Notes under the pieces: model-generated
Databases searched by the model: none
What the model was told of the DNA's origin: nothing
Seen by the model: the letters and a program-made list of their open reading frames with translations, nothing else
Shown: positions 44,281 through 56,630 of the stretch, in pieces
How the letters are laid out: each line of letters opens with the position of its first letter
How positions within the stretch are numbered: the first letter of the stretch is position 1
Program-made: the position numbers and the translations under genes
Source of the DNA: Cryptomeria japonica
Taxonomy: Eukaryota > Streptophyta > Pinopsida > Cupressales > Cupressaceae
Reading direction: 5' to 3'
Assembly (NCBI RefSeq): GCF_030272615.1
Contig: NC_081414.1
Span: 3,411,501-3,475,500 of the forward strand
DNA length: 64,000 nucleotides

Positions 44281-45872
44281 TGTTGGCATTATGTGAACCA
44301 GTATAAGGACATAATGATATTGTATGTTGTCATTGATGTCAATATGCGATATGAAGTGAATCGACATATGTGATGTGTGAGAAGAGAGAACTGACATATG
44401 TGTGAACCAGTATATATGCCAAAGTGAAGCGGTGTATTTGCTCAAGGTGAACCAACATGTAGTTATGGGAACCAACACATGGAAGCATTGTATGGCTACC
44501 GGTTGGTAGGTAGTTTCCACTTTAGGATTTCTGGTTGGAGTACCTCAAGCCTGTGTGACTCAATCGATGATCTTTTTGTGATGAGTTAGTAGTATAATGG
44601 AGAACAGATCATGTTGCCACGTAAGCCCTGTGCACGTGAAGGATCTTGCATGAAGAAGACTATTCCTATCTACCTTGGGAATGTGCGAAGTTTGTCAAAC
44701 AGTGATAACGTGTGATGGGTTATCAACCGCCATGAAATCGGTGGATAATGGATGATGGAGAATGTCTTGAGATTGATTCAAGATAGTTGCATTTAATGCA
44801 GTATGATTCAACGGTCAGGATTGAACCGCTTGAATTTCTTAACCTAACAGGTTTAGGGTTTAGGGTTTTTGCTACCGACCTGTCTGTGTCCAATAAGGTC
44901 AATGTTGTGTTTCTTTCTAAGGTTGTTGGCAAAACTTGTGTGTGTGTATCCAAGGGAAGTGATACGTGATTCTTGCCAGACCAAGGGAGAGAAGAGATAC
45001 CTGCAAAGTGAATGTGTAGAAGGTGAAGAGGAGCCAAAACGGATCTGAATTAGCATCGAGTGCTATTACCAAATCATTGTAATTCCTGCTAATCTTTAAC
45101 CACTTCAATAGTTGTGAAATCCCTTAATAGGGTAGCCTTAACCGACTTGATACAAATCCCTTAACAGGGTAGCTTTAACCGACTTGATTCAAATCCCTTA
45201 ACAGGGTAACTCGAAGTTATTGAGTTCTGGGAAGCTATAGAGCTCTGGAGATCCTTTAGCTATTGAGTTCTTGAAATCCTCTAACAAGGTAACCCTAACC
45301 GGGCTTAACCCTTAACCGGGTATTGTAGCCATCCCTTAACCGGGTGATCCCTAACAGGATCGGTTCCTAGCAGAACCTATTGTAATGTCTTTAACCAGAC
45401 AAGGCTCCTAACAGAGTGGACTTCTAAAGAGTTCAAAAGCAGCTTGTGGGTATTCATCCCCACCGTGGTTTTTCCTAGTTGGGTTTCCACGTGAAAAATA
45501 TGTGTGTCATTTGTGATGCTTTTATCTTGTGATGCTTTGTTATTACCTGTTGAGCATATGATGGTTTTGTGTTTTATGCCTATCTATAAAACATATTGAA
45601 CTAACTATTGTGAAGATCTGATGATAGTTTACCTGTTCATGCATGAGGGTGTAATGGTACTGTAATATTGAGCTAAGAGAAAAGCTTAGTGAGTGACTGG
45701 TTTATGATTGTTTTAGTTATTTTGGGTCTTACCGGTTGCACTCTATTTCAACTAGTATCATTGCTTGCCAATCATTTGGAGTATTTGCTATCAAACCGGT
45801 TTTGGACTGTATTCGTGTTTGTACTGATTCACCCCCCCCTCTCAGTACCGGTTTGGTACTATTCGTTCATCA
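44281..45872 (+). mobile_element. Solo Copia-type LTR nested in Tat-2
   Basis: Starts TGTTGGCATTATGTGAACC and ends near TTCGTTCATCA, about 1.59 kb. It carries CCCCACCGTGGTTTTTCC followed by GGGTTTCCACGT, a block common in Copia LTRs, and near its end the pyrimidine-rich TTCACCCCCCCCTCTCAG. Flanks share TTG (44278-44280 and 45873-45875), or TATTG against CATTG if the border moves. Tat-2 sequence resumes on both sides. CCCTTAACAGGG-type repeats recur every 36 bp at 45117-45215. No internal region, primer site or polypurine tract, so a solo LTR. Confidence 0.72.
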
Positions 45873-46899
45873 TTGAGTTATCATATTGCTTGCAGAACAA
45901 ACAAGGATTATCTCCTTTCATGCATGACTTGGAACGTCCTCCTCGATCTTTTGCCGATCATATCCCAAGACAAGTACATACCGTAGTAAGAGATAAACCA
46001 CAGACAACAATCAAAGAAAATAATCATGCCCCATTATAGCTTCTCTAGTCATGGACATCCTTGAGTTGCATAGAGTACATGATTAGCAATAAAATCAATA
46101 TACAAACACTGAATCTTGTAGGTCATTCACATGTTCTTATGGTCATTAACTAATATAATCATCTTGATGAATGATCTTTGATAATCCTTTATTACTTGTT
46201 GGTTGATTCTTTGGTTTCTGAGTTTCATGATTCAGTTGTTGATGAAATGCCTTGATTTTTTTTTTATTGCTTTGTTGCTTGTTATCTGTTTCAAAACCCT
46301 AGGTGTTTTTGGTTTTTCTAAGTTTTTCGAATGTTTTGGATTTTTCAAAGATTCAAGAGATCACCTTAGCAAAAGGAATTAGGATTTTTCCCCCAACAGA
46401 AACAAAAATTTATTATGGATGTATGAATTGATCAAGATTCAAACCATGGATGGATACAAATGTAGATTGATTGATTCTGATAAGATCCAAGATAGTGACT
46501 ACGACAAGTATGTCAAAAATTTATAACTGTTGGTAAGCTGCATATTTTCTACTAATTTGGTTCAAAGCAATGGATGCGAAAGATGGAATGGATAAGCTAG
46601 GATATGATGGAAGCAATAAATTGGATATGATGAAGTGGATAGGTGCGCAAAGCGATCTCATAGATGGAGGAACTCACTTTTTAGATAGCGCCTGTTTACT
46701 AGGTTTTCACCATCTAAATTTATTGCATTTTTTCCATATTTTGATTTTTTTAGGGGTTTTTTTGCTTTTTGGATGTTTAATAAATTTTTTTTTCCAAGAC
46801 TTTATATGCTTTTTATTGATTTTGTCAGGACTTTATATCTCAAGCATAGAATTTATTGAGATGAATAGAATTGATAGGTTCATCAAACCAATCACCTTC
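45873..46899 (-). other. Tat-2 linker between the solo LTR and integrase
   Basis: Contains a pyrimidine/A-rich spacer and TGTTTACTAGGTTTTCACC near 46687, shared with Tat-1. No gene supported. Confidence 0.5.
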
Positions 46900-48122
46900 A
46901 GGGGTAGATAACTTGTATGCTCCTGATCCATATGCTGCTACTATGACAAAATGTCCTAGCCAATTTGGTTAAAATTTTCCCTTCTTGTCTCGTCTTGTTG
47001 ATTTCTTGGATTCTCCCTCAGAACTATATTGTCAATCTGAAAAATGCGTGGCTTGATCCTGTGGTTATAACTTCTTGCCATCCTTTGTTGATATACGTTT
47101 AAATGATCTATTGCATTTTGGTGACCTTCCTGAATCAGTTCAAGTTCCTGGAGTCGACAGACTCATTTTTCTTCTTTTGGTATAAGACCTTGCAAGGATA
47201 CTTGTAGAGAAGGTATCTCTTCTTCTATAGGTAGTATGGCTTCTAATCCATAGACCAAACAATATGGGGTTTCCCTTGTTGGAGTGTGGATGCTAGTTCG
47301 GTATGCCCAAAGAGCAGGATTTAGTTGAATGTGCCAATCTTTTCCAGCTTCATTGACTGTTTTCTTCAAGATTTTCAAGATAGTTTTGTTTGATGCCTCA
47401 GCTTGACCATTTCCCTGTGAATAATATGGAGTAGAAAACCTATGTTGGATATGAAATTGTTCACATAGCTCCTTCACATCTTGATTTTTGAATGGTCTTC
47501 CATTATCAGTGATAATGGTTATAGGAACTCCATAGTGACAAATTATATAATTCAAAATAAATGATGATATTTGTTTTCCCGTCACTGTTGTTAAAGGCAT
47601 TGTTTCAATCCATTTAGTAAAATATTTAGTAGCAATCAGAATAAACTTATGTCCATTAGAAGATGAGGGATTTATCTTTCCTACCAAATCAAGGCCCCAT
47701 TGAGAAAATGGCCATGATCCTGTCATAGGATATAACTCTCGTGCTGGTGCATGAACGAGATTTCTATGGATCTGACATTGTTTGCATTTTCTAGAATATG
47801 TGAATGAATCCTTCTCCATAGTAGGCCAATAGTAACCCATTCGAAGAAGTTTCTTAGCCAATGTTAAACCACTTGAGTGTGTGCCACAAATACCTGCATA
47901 AATGTAGTTAAGAAATATCTCAGATTCTTCTTGTTCAAGACATCTCAACAAAGTACCATCTAGACCATGTTTATATAGGATATCAACAATAATGGTATAG
48001 TGAGAGGACTGACGGATAAAATTCCTTCTCTGATTGCGAGATAAGTCAAGAGGAAGGATATTTTTTTTAAATATTGATAAGTTTGACCATATGAGGATTG
48101 ACTGGTCCTTGATATATGGCAA
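46900..48122 (-). pseudogene. Tat-2 integrase
   Basis: The minus strand has LLRMGYYWPTMEKDS and CKQCQIHRNLVHAPAREL of the zinc domain. The catalytic acids are in GLDLVGKI, ITDNGRPF and GQAEASNK, at the normal spacing. ALWAYRTSIHTPTRETPY follows. The C-terminal part (YGSGAYKLST) continues to about 46900 after a stop near 47163. A frame change against the RNase H frame lies near 48060, at a T8 run that may be a slippage site. No chromodomain is seen, as expected for the Tat lineage. Confidence 0.92.
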
Positions 48123-48673
48123 ATTCGGTAGGCATGCTGGGATTGAATGGTAGGGGTTAAGATGTCTTCCATGAGAAATTCGTAACGTTGTTGATTCTCC
48201 TTATTTTTCAAGAGAGCTGCTAAAGTAGCCATTGCATCTGCTTCTTTATTCTCATTTCTTGGAATCTGAGTACATGATATTTCTTGAAAGTGTTCTTTAA
48301 ACTCCTCTACCAGCTGTTTGTATGGCATGAGCTTATCATCCTTAGTTTGATATTCATCATTTATTTGATTGATGATAAGTTGTGAATCACCATAGACATG
48401 TAGTTCTTTGATGTCCCATTCAATGGCCATTTTAAGTCCAATAGCCAATGCTTCATACTCTGCAGTATTATTGGTGCATGGAAACCACAGTCTATATGAT
48501 TTCAAAATTGTGTGTCCCTGAGGTGTGATGAAAAAGATTCTTGCGCCTGATCCATATTGTGTATAAGAACCATCAAAGTACAATTCCCAAAAGTTTGTAC
48601 TTACTGTCAAGATATTTGCATTAGGAAATTCGATGTGCAAAGGCATGTCATTTTGTAAAGGTGCATCAACCAA
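48123..48673 (-). pseudogene. Tat-2 second RNase H (aRNH)
   Basis: The minus strand has LYFDGSYTQYGSGARIFF (D near 48574), NNTAEYEALAIGLKMAIEW (E), VYGDSQLIINQ (D) and ENKEADAMATLAALL (D). All four catalytic positions are present. This extra RNase H of a cellular type after the Gypsy RNase H defines the Tat lineage. It is in frame with the upstream part apart from a stop near 48707. It probably improves removal of RNA during cDNA synthesis; that role is inferred from the family. Confidence 0.92.
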
Positions 48674-50554
48674 TTGATCAGTGATGACTTGTCCCTTGAT
48701 AGCTTTTCAGTCAACATACTCTATATCAAATTCATTCAGTATCATAACCCATTTGGCTAGTCTCCCTATCAAGGTTGACTTGCTCAACAAATATTTGAGG
48801 GGATCTTTCTTTGCTATTAGTTTCATAGAATGAATCAACATATAATGCCGCAGCTTCTGAGTTGCAAATACAACTGCTAGACATGTCTTTTCTATTGAGG
48901 AATAATTTAATTCATAACCAACAAGCGTTCTACTGATATAATAAACTGCTCTTTCTTTTCCTTCTTCATCATGTTGAGCTAGGAGAGCTCCTAATGATAT
49001 ATTTGTTGCTGAAATATAGAGCAACAATGGTTTCCCTTTGGTTGGTGATACCAGTACCAAAGGACTCATAAGATATTCTTTTATTTGCAAGAAAGCTTCT
49101 TTACATTTTAGATCCCATTTGAATGGAATATTTTTATGTAGAAGATGGGTGAATGGAATACATTGATCTGCTAACTGAGAGACAAATATCTTGATTGATT
49201 GCAATCTTCCTTGTAAATATCACAATTGACTTATGTTCCTAGGTGACTCCATCTCCATGATGGCTTTGACCTTTTTAGGATCTACTTAAATTCCACGAGC
49301 TGATATAATGTACCCAAGGAGCTTTCTAGAGGTTACCCCAAATGCACATTTATTTGGATTTAAGCTCAATTGATATCTTTCCAGCCTGCCAAAAATCTTG
49401 CTTAAGATGTTCAAATGTTCTTGTATTGTATGGGATTTTGCAAGTATGTCATCGACATAATCTTCCATAAATGTATGCATCATATCATGGAAAATTGTCG
49501 TCACAACCCTTTGATAAGATGCTCCTGCATTCTTAAGCCCAAATGGAATAACATTCCAACAATATGTTCCCCATGCACGGGTGAAAGCTATCTTTTATTG
49601 ATCTTCAGGTGCGATTCTTATTTGATTATATCCTGAGAAACCATCCATTAATGAAAACATCTCATGCCCTGTTGACAAGTCCACTATTATATTAATGTTT
49701 GGTAGCAAGAAATCGTCTTTTGGACATGCTTTATTCAGATCTCTGAAATCTGTACAAACTCTTATGCTTTTATTTGGTTTGGACACTAGTACAATACTTG
49801 AAACCCATTCTAGATAAGCAACAGGTCTTATAAAACCCACTTCTAATAGTTTCTTTAGCTCAATTTTTACAAGAAGAGCAATGTGTGGATGCATCTTTCT
49901 TAGCTTCTGCTTAACTGGTTTTGCTTTTAAATCCACATTAAGATGATGCATGATAAGATTTGGATTAAGTCCTAACATATCTACATGGGACCAAGCAAAA
50001 TTTATTTGTCTTTGCTTAAAGAATTCCATGTATTGTTTCCTCTCTTCTTCTGATAATAAGGCAACATACTGAAGTATTTTAGGATCCTTTGATGTACTAA
50101 TGTTTACTGCTTCTGTTGGTTCTATCAGGATAGCAGATCTCTCTTGAAAATATGCAGGAAGAATGTCAAACTTTCCATCTTCTGTCACCTCAAAGAGGTT
50201 CTCACCATCAGATATGCCCTTTATTTTCTCTTTTGATTGATCTAGTGTTGCCATGAAATGGTTTTCAACAATAGGTCTTTTTCCTTGTTTTATTTCGCTT
50301 TTGCGACTGGAGAGTTTGGCATTCTCCTGACTACGAGAAACATTACTTGATTCTATAATGGAAGATATCTTAGGTGCAATGGGTTCGACAACATTAAGGT
50401 ACATGACTAAGTCATGATCATTAGAAAAGATATTCAGTTCAGGGTCGTCTAAATTATCCCAATCAATTAGTTCAGGATGAAGAAGGGGTAGATCATAATC
50501 ATTGTCATCATTAGGTGTTTCAACGTTCATGACATAATGATCATAATTTGGCAT
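48674..50554 (-). pseudogene. Tat-2 reverse transcriptase and first RNase H
   Basis: The RT has VCTDFRDLNKACPKDDFLLP and LMDGFSGYNQIRIAPEDQ, then after a stop at 49595 the frame continues to TFMEDYVDDILAKS (YVDD at about 49448-49459). It goes on through NPNKCAFGVTSRKLLGYI, a stop near 49286, and the RNase H part LYISATNISLGALLAQ, RAVYYISRTLVGYELNYS and VFATQKLRHYML. Other stops lie near 49205 and 48707. No frameshift is evident in this part; the breaks look like point mutations. This is the core enzyme for cDNA synthesis. Confidence 0.92.
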
Positions 50555-51682
50555 AGAATAGGTGTTGTCATAGATTAAACATTTTTGAGAATTGTCTTTC
50601 CCAAGCGTCTCCCAATTGGATCTAACAAAATCAATATTAGTATTTTGTAGTTCACACTCAAGTGGTTCTTCAACTGACGTTTGTCACTTAAACGAATGGA
50701 TTATATCAACACACACGTCTTTAATACTGCAAATCTCTTCTTGATTGACCTCATTTGCATTTTGGAGTTGACATACTTGTGTACACGATAAAGAGGATTC
50801 TTTTGCTATATTTTGTCTCCTTTCAAGCTCAACTTCTTCTGGACTAATAGTCAATCCATCTTGACTATCTCTTAATTCTTCTATGGTTCTGCCATATCTG
50901 GATACATCTTGTTCCTCTTTTGATGAAAATCTTATATTTCCAGATGCTTGATCTATCCTTGTTTGTACTTCTTGTGGCATTACTTCTTTGTCTTTGTCAT
51001 TCCCTTTCATTTTTGCATACGCCTCTTTTCTCTGAATTCTAAGTTTTTCTTGCCTTCTTTCTAACTCCATCTTTTGTTTTGTAATAGACAAGTCTTCTTT
51101 CGTGATAGCTACTTGGTCTTCATTGTATTCCTTACTTGATGTAGTAGATAAGACATCTGGACCCCACTCATACTCATTTGAATCTGTCTCTGAATCCTGA
51201 TCTAGGATTACTCCACTATACCATACATGAATGTTGTATGGTGCAAAGAGTTCCTTGATTTCCGCCATCTCTATTTTCACTGCTTCTAGAATATCTTGTT
51301 TAGATTTTGCATTGTTTTGTATTTCCAGAACTTGTTGACAAAATTCTTCTTTACCTTTGATGATAATCTCCTCTTCTTTCTTTTCATGTTCTTCTTGCTT
51401 CTTTTGTTTATTGATTACTATTTTTGCCGCTTGATGTAGCTTTTCTTGCCATTGTTCTTCTTTAGAGACTGATTTCTTTCTCCACTTTTGTTGTTGATGA
51501 TTATGTTGCTTTTGATTGGATTTTAGATATCCAAGCCCGGATTTATCTTCTTTGGATTGCGAGTGTGGACAAACAGGTTCGTAAATACCTTGATTTTGCT
51601 TACCAATTGGTCCTTTCCCTTCATATCCCATTTTTTGCATGATTTCATAACCTTTGCTATATTGTTTCATGGGAATATTGAC
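50555..51682 (-). pseudogene. Tat-2 G-patch and coiled-coil spacer between protease and RT
   Basis: A 328-residue frame that opens with SKGYEIMQKMGYEGKGPIG followed by KQNQGIYEPV. This fits a G-patch (G-x6-GY-x2-G-x-G-x-G, here GyeimqkmGYeGkGpiGkqnqGi). It is followed by a very charged, glutamine-rich region (QQKWRKKSVSKEEQWQEKL, EEHEKKEEEIIIKGKEE, LERRQEKLRIQRKEAYAK) likely to be coiled coil, and by acidic segments. It is in frame with protease across a stop at 51683 and with RT across a stop at 50684. G-patches bind nucleic acid or DEAH helicases and also occur at the protease C-terminus of betaretroviruses. Confidence 0.8.
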
Positions 51683-52942
51683 TTATGTTGCTATTGCTAT
51701 AGTTTTATCTTCATCCTTGTACAACCAACCGAGAATGTCTTTGTCTTCATTTTCTTCTTCAAGAGTTCCAGCACTAACAAATGTTCCTTTAAACATTTGT
51801 TTTGATCTTTCTGATGTCTTTGATTGAATATTTGTAGGCTTTCCATATGACTTAGGGGAAATTGGAAAATTATGCAAAGAATATTTTCCCATTCCTTCAT
51901 CATTTAATTTGAACTTTTCCTCAAAAGTTTCCCATAACTTTGCTTGAATTTCTTTGGTAGGATATACTGATTCTCTGTTATGTGGAATTCTTGTATCTTG
52001 TGTTGGCTTCAAATTATTGCAATATTGACTAGAATCTACAATTACAGTGATCTCTTGTCCTTCATGAGGAAATTTTACACATTGATGATATGTAGAAGGA
52101 ACTGCTTGAATCTTGTAAATCCATGGTCTTCCTAGAAGAATGTTGTAAGAGAGGTTCAAATCTAAAACCTGACACAATGTATTCCTTTCCACAACTTCTA
52201 TTTTGAATGGTAGCACAACAGTTCCTTTAGAAGAACGTTCTGCTTCTTCATAAGCCTTGATGGTTATGTCCTTTTTCAGGTCTACTGCATTTTCTGAATA
52301 TCCCAAAGCTTTTATCAAACTTAGTGCACACACGTTTAAGCCGGCTCCTCCATCTATTAGTACACGTTTAACACGAGTTTTATTGATGGTGACTTCAACA
52401 TGTAAGGGAGAATTGTGAGGATGTTGCAATGATGCGTCATCATTTTCAGAAAATGATAAGCAATGAGGAGCTATAAGGTGTCTTATCATGTTTTGGAACT
52501 GATCTATATCCAAATCTTTTGAAATTGTTGTTTCCACTAAAGCTTTTTCCAAAATTTCCTTATGCGTAGGTGAAACCTTGAGAAGTTCCAGAATTGATAT
52601 TTGAGCAGTTATTCTTTGTAATTGCTCTACTAAATTGTATTGTTGTGAAGTAGATGTTGGGTCTTTTGCTATACCTAGAAAGGTAACTTTTGCTTTTCTT
52701 CTCGTAATAACACTGATCGGTTCTGAAGATGGATTATCTTTAACAATGATAACATTTACCACATCATCATATGTATAAGTGTAATTCACTTTGGCTTTTC
52801 CTTTATCATCTTTTAATTGGGATGGTTCACCTTTTTCATAATTTGGAAGTGGAGTTTTGAAATCTAGGTGTGATTCATTTGTCTTATGGCTATCCATTGT
52901 GATGGTTCCACTATCGATTAGATCTTGGATAAGGTGTTTCAA
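51683..52942 (-). pseudogene. Tat-2 aspartic protease region
   Basis: A 419-residue frame. The active-site motif is VLIDGGAGLNVC at about 52328-52363 (DGGA in place of the more usual DSGA), then IKALGYSENAVDL, a VVLPFKIEV strand and YNILLGRPWIYKIQAVPS, the second conserved retropepsin motif. The stretch before it is helical (LLKVSPTHKEILEKALVE) and links gag to protease. The frame ends at a TAA that is a single change from CAA, directly before the G-patch. It would cleave the polyprotein. Confidence 0.88.
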
Positions 52943-54391
52943 TCTCTGACAATCATTTGTTTAGTGTCCTTTATTCTGATGGTAATTGCAAAAATGATTG
53001 TCATTCCACCAATTTGGCTTGACTGGTGGTTCATAACTTCTTGCTTTTGGTAAAACAATCAATTTGTTGGCAAACAGAGTTTTTAGAGTTGATTCCAAAG
53101 GTTCTCCAATGTTTGTGAATTTCCTCCGAGGATTAGAGAAGGACTCGACTTTATTGCTTTCTGGATTGTTATTGCTTGGAATTTGACTTGATAGATTAAA
53201 AATTGGTTGTTGTTGTTGTTGTTGTTTTGTAGCACTATTATCATCATTCCCTTCATTGCTGACATTCCTATTCTTTGACCAGAACCTGGGTTTGTCATTG
53301 TTGTATGAATTATTGTAAAGTTTTAGCTCTCCTTTCTTTACCATCGCATTCTCTATTTTTAGACCATTCTCGATCATTTTGGCAAAAGAGGGAGGACATT
53401 GCATTCTTAGTCGATAACTCATTTCACTGATAAGATTATCAACGAATATGTCCATTTTTTCTTGATCAAGTACATCTCGAGGATACCTATTAAACATGTG
53501 TTTACATCATTGTAAGAAGATCATAAAAGATTCACCATTCTTTTGTTTAACATTGCAGAGATCTAGCATTGTTATCTCATTCCTTATATTGTAGGAGTGT
53601 TGTGAAATAAATCTATTCACAAGTTCTTCAAAAGATTTGATTCCGGATGGTAATCTTGAAAACCACTCCATTGATTGTCCATTTAAACTCCTAGGAAAAA
53701 GATGCATAAGATAAGTTTCATCGTGAGCAAATTCCATGATCATAGTACAAAACTCCCTAATGTGATCCCGAGGATCGGATTTTCCATCGTATTTGTCATA
53801 TTCAGGAATCTCGCAATGTTGTGGAAATGGTATCATATTCAAATTCTTATCGAACAGATATGGGCATATATCTTCTAATGAATACTTCTTGGAGCTTGTT
53901 CCATTTTGCATGTCTTGTATCTATTGTTGTAGATTTTGCATTTGTTGAGTAAGGTTTAACAATGGATTATCCACATAGTTTCTCCTTGTTTCTTTGTGAG
54001 TTCTTTTATCGCTGTGCTCTTTTCTTGTGTCATCCCTTTCTTTCCTTGTTTCTTCATGACTTTATTTGTTCACATCTTCGTTATTTGGATCATCTGTGTT
54101 TTGGGTGTTACTTGCCTCCACATCTTGTTTCAAGCTTTCTATGTTAAAGTCTTGTGCTAGTTTAGCTCCAAATTTTGCCAACATCAAGAGATATTTCTCT
54201 TTTTGCTTTGCCAACATTTTTTCCATTAGCCTATCAAATTTGAAATCTTGCTCAAGGTCTCTAATGGTGCTATTGACTGCTTCTTCGTCAATAGCGGTAA
54301 ATCCAAAAGTTTGGAATACAGGATTATCTTCTTCCTCTATTTGTTGTTGTTTTCTAAGTTGTTTGTATTGAGCTCTAGTCCAAACTAGCAT
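52943..54391 (-). pseudogene. Tat-2 gag
   Basis: A frame from MLVWTRAQYKQLRKQQQIEE (54391) down to the zinc-like motif. Stops at 54062, near 53914, 53507 and 52961 break it, but the frame is the same throughout. It contains a coiled-coil-like N-terminus, the capsid part (YDKYDGKSDPRDHIREF, LFPRSLNGQSMEWFSRLP, FEELVNRFISQH), a polyQ run (ATKQQQQQQP) and CNYHQNKGH-stop-TNDC, a C-x2-H type zinc motif. Length is near the family norm for Tat gag. The start is chosen as the first ATG of the coding-like frame. Confidence 0.88.
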
Positions 54392-56239
54392 GTGATTATT
54401 TCAAAGTTGTTTGAAATTTCCAAAGGACAAAGTCAATAAGTGATTATTGGTTTAGGAAGATATGCTTTGTTGATTTTACCGCTATTGTTTGTTCATTGTG
54501 ATAAAGCGTTTCTTTATTGAAAAGCACGTCTTTGCAAAATTTCTCCGTCAAACTCTGTACCATAGCCACGTAAGTACTGACGAAAATGGTGTAGGAATGT
54601 CCTATGTTTTAATAAGATCTTGCGATTGATATACAAGAATCTTATTCTTTTCTGAGTAGCTTTATAATTGGGTTTTCTTTTCTTAAGGTGATACTTAAAA
54701 GTCATATAAGAATCTGACAATTTACAAGTTTGTTTGATTCCAATGTTGGTGCGATTCTGATTTTGATATAACTTAGGTTCAAAATAGGAAAGATATATCC
54801 AAGATTATGAACCTAGTATAGATTGATCAAGCTTCGTGATAGAGGATTTGATTATCTTGATAAGAGACTTGACAATGATGTTGATTTTTTGCACTTAAGA
54901 TGTTTGAATCAATAGCTTGTTGAATGTTTATGTTTATAGAAACCTCTTGGGAATAACCTGTTGGATTAGTGACCCAGTTGTTGAGCTAGTTTGAAAATAT
55001 GTGATGGTTTAGAGACAAATCTACTTTCACAATTATTTTGATACTGATGTTTTAACACTCTAGTTTTGATCTGGTGTTTCAAATGTTGGAGAGCTTTTGT
55101 ATTACCCTTTTGATCAATTTTTTTTTTCAGCAATTTGTTGGATTTTTGCTCACTCATAGATGATAATTTTCTTCAATTTTTGACCATTTGAAACATGGAA
55201 CAAACATAGAAGACACAATGTTTAATAAACAAAATGCACAAGCAAGTACAAATCTTATGGCAGGCTAAGACAATAGTTGTTGAATGTCACACGGGGTTTC
55301 CCCCGAGGCTACGCTATTCAAAGTGGATATTTAGATGCTTGACCCCACTAGCTCCACCCTCGACACTCACTTCTTCGGGGCAGCCAAGCACCAGTTTCCA
55401 TGAAAACTCCCCATGACAAACTTTATGTCTACTAAGAACTATATGTGTGTGAGCCGCTTCAGAGGTCCGACCTCCTATGCCAACAACTAGAAGGATTTTG
55501 GCAACTACTACAAGTGGTTTTTAGTTAAGGCTTCCGATCATGTGGCCATACATGTGACACTTTCAGCTCTGTAAATATAGAAGGTTCCCAGCCTATAGAG
55601 GTTACGCTCCATAGGGTTTATGGGGAAACATAGCGTCGGTATGAAATTATCAGCACATGTTGTTTGGGACTTTCGTCACAAACACGATTTATTTAGAGTG
55701 GATTGGAAGGACTCGATATAAGCCCGTTTCCACTTTAGGTCGTTCCCCTCTCACTACCCCCCTCAAGGTAGCTCGGGAAGGCGGGCCCTCTAAAAGATTT
55801 AATTGCTTGAAAGTAAAGAAAGCATAAAAGAGTGGGTTTGGCTTTTTGGTCACACAATTAAGGGGAGAGCATATACCTACCACTTTCGAGACACGAAATA
55901 TAAGTGTTCTTTTTAACTTTCCATAGCAATGTGATCTATGCTCTATTTGGAGATGTTGCTCCAACAAGTATGGTGTTTATTTTAGCCTTTTTAAAAGTCT
56001 ATGTGCAACTATTTTAGAGAAGTTACTAAAAATGCAAGTTGCATGCTGTCAATTTATTCTCTTAGTTAGACTAAATGAGCAAGACATGATATATTACTTC
56101 CCAAAATAAGGCTTTTAATTTACTATGTGAGAAAATGCATGAAATTTGCCTCAAACACCATCCTGCACATGCATGTTAGTAGTTTGAAAAGTTTTAATTT
56201 CTTGGATATTCGGACTTACAAGAAAATTTTGTTAGTTGC
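54392..56239 (-). other. Tat-2 5' leader
   Basis: Untranslated leader between the array and gag, about 1.85 kb. The segment 55260-55790 is GC-richer than its surroundings and contains GTTTCCCCCGAGGC, AGGTAGCTCGGGAAGGCGGG and several inverted matches, suggesting structured RNA for packaging or translation. No ORF supported. The other parts are AT-rich. Confidence 0.6.
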
Positions 56240-56570
56240 AAGCAAAAGCGCTATTCTAATGTATGCGCTCTCTTTCCCCTCAAAAGCGCCAATCTGCAAA
56301 GCAAAAGTGCTAACCTGTACTACAAAAGCACTGCTCTGTGGACACAAAAGCGTGATTTCTTTAATAAATGCCCTAACCCAGAGGATAAACGCATTAACCT
56401 GTAAAGCAAATGCACAGATTTTCAGACAAAAGTGCTAACCTGCATGGCATATGCATTAATCTGAGATGCAAATGTGCTAACCTAAGATGCAAATGCGTTA
56501 TCCTGTGGAACAAAAGCACTGTCAGGATTCACACATGCGTGAATCTGCATTACAAATGCATTAATTTCAC
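56240..56570 (-). repeat. Array of 16 motif units at 21-bp period in the Tat-2 leader
   Basis: Units of the type GCAAAAGTGCTAACCTG on the + strand have GCGCTA-type cores starting at 56248, 56265, 56286, 56307, 56328, 56350, 56370, 56391, 56412, 56432, 56453, 56474, 56495, 56516, 56537 and 56558. Steps are 17, then 20-22, mostly exactly 21 bp. In gag sense the motif reads CAGGTTAGCACTTTTGC, the same as the PMD2-side array (AGGTTAGCACTTATG). The array lies about 40 bp inside the primer site. Because 21 is a multiple of three, open frames with repeated peptides arise on both strands and should not be taken as genes. Confidence 0.93.
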
Positions 56571-56609
56571 TTTTTGCGAGATTTTTAAAGGTATATGTGA
56601 GGTCCATGA

Positions 56610-56630
56610 GCCCCATGGTGGGTGCCAAAA
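56610..56630 (-). promoter_or_regulatory. Tat-2 primer-binding site
   Basis: In element sense TTTTGGCACCCACCATGGGG directly follows the LTR end. TGGCRCCCACC is the form usual in Tat elements; the primer tRNA was not identified with certainty. Confidence 0.8.
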
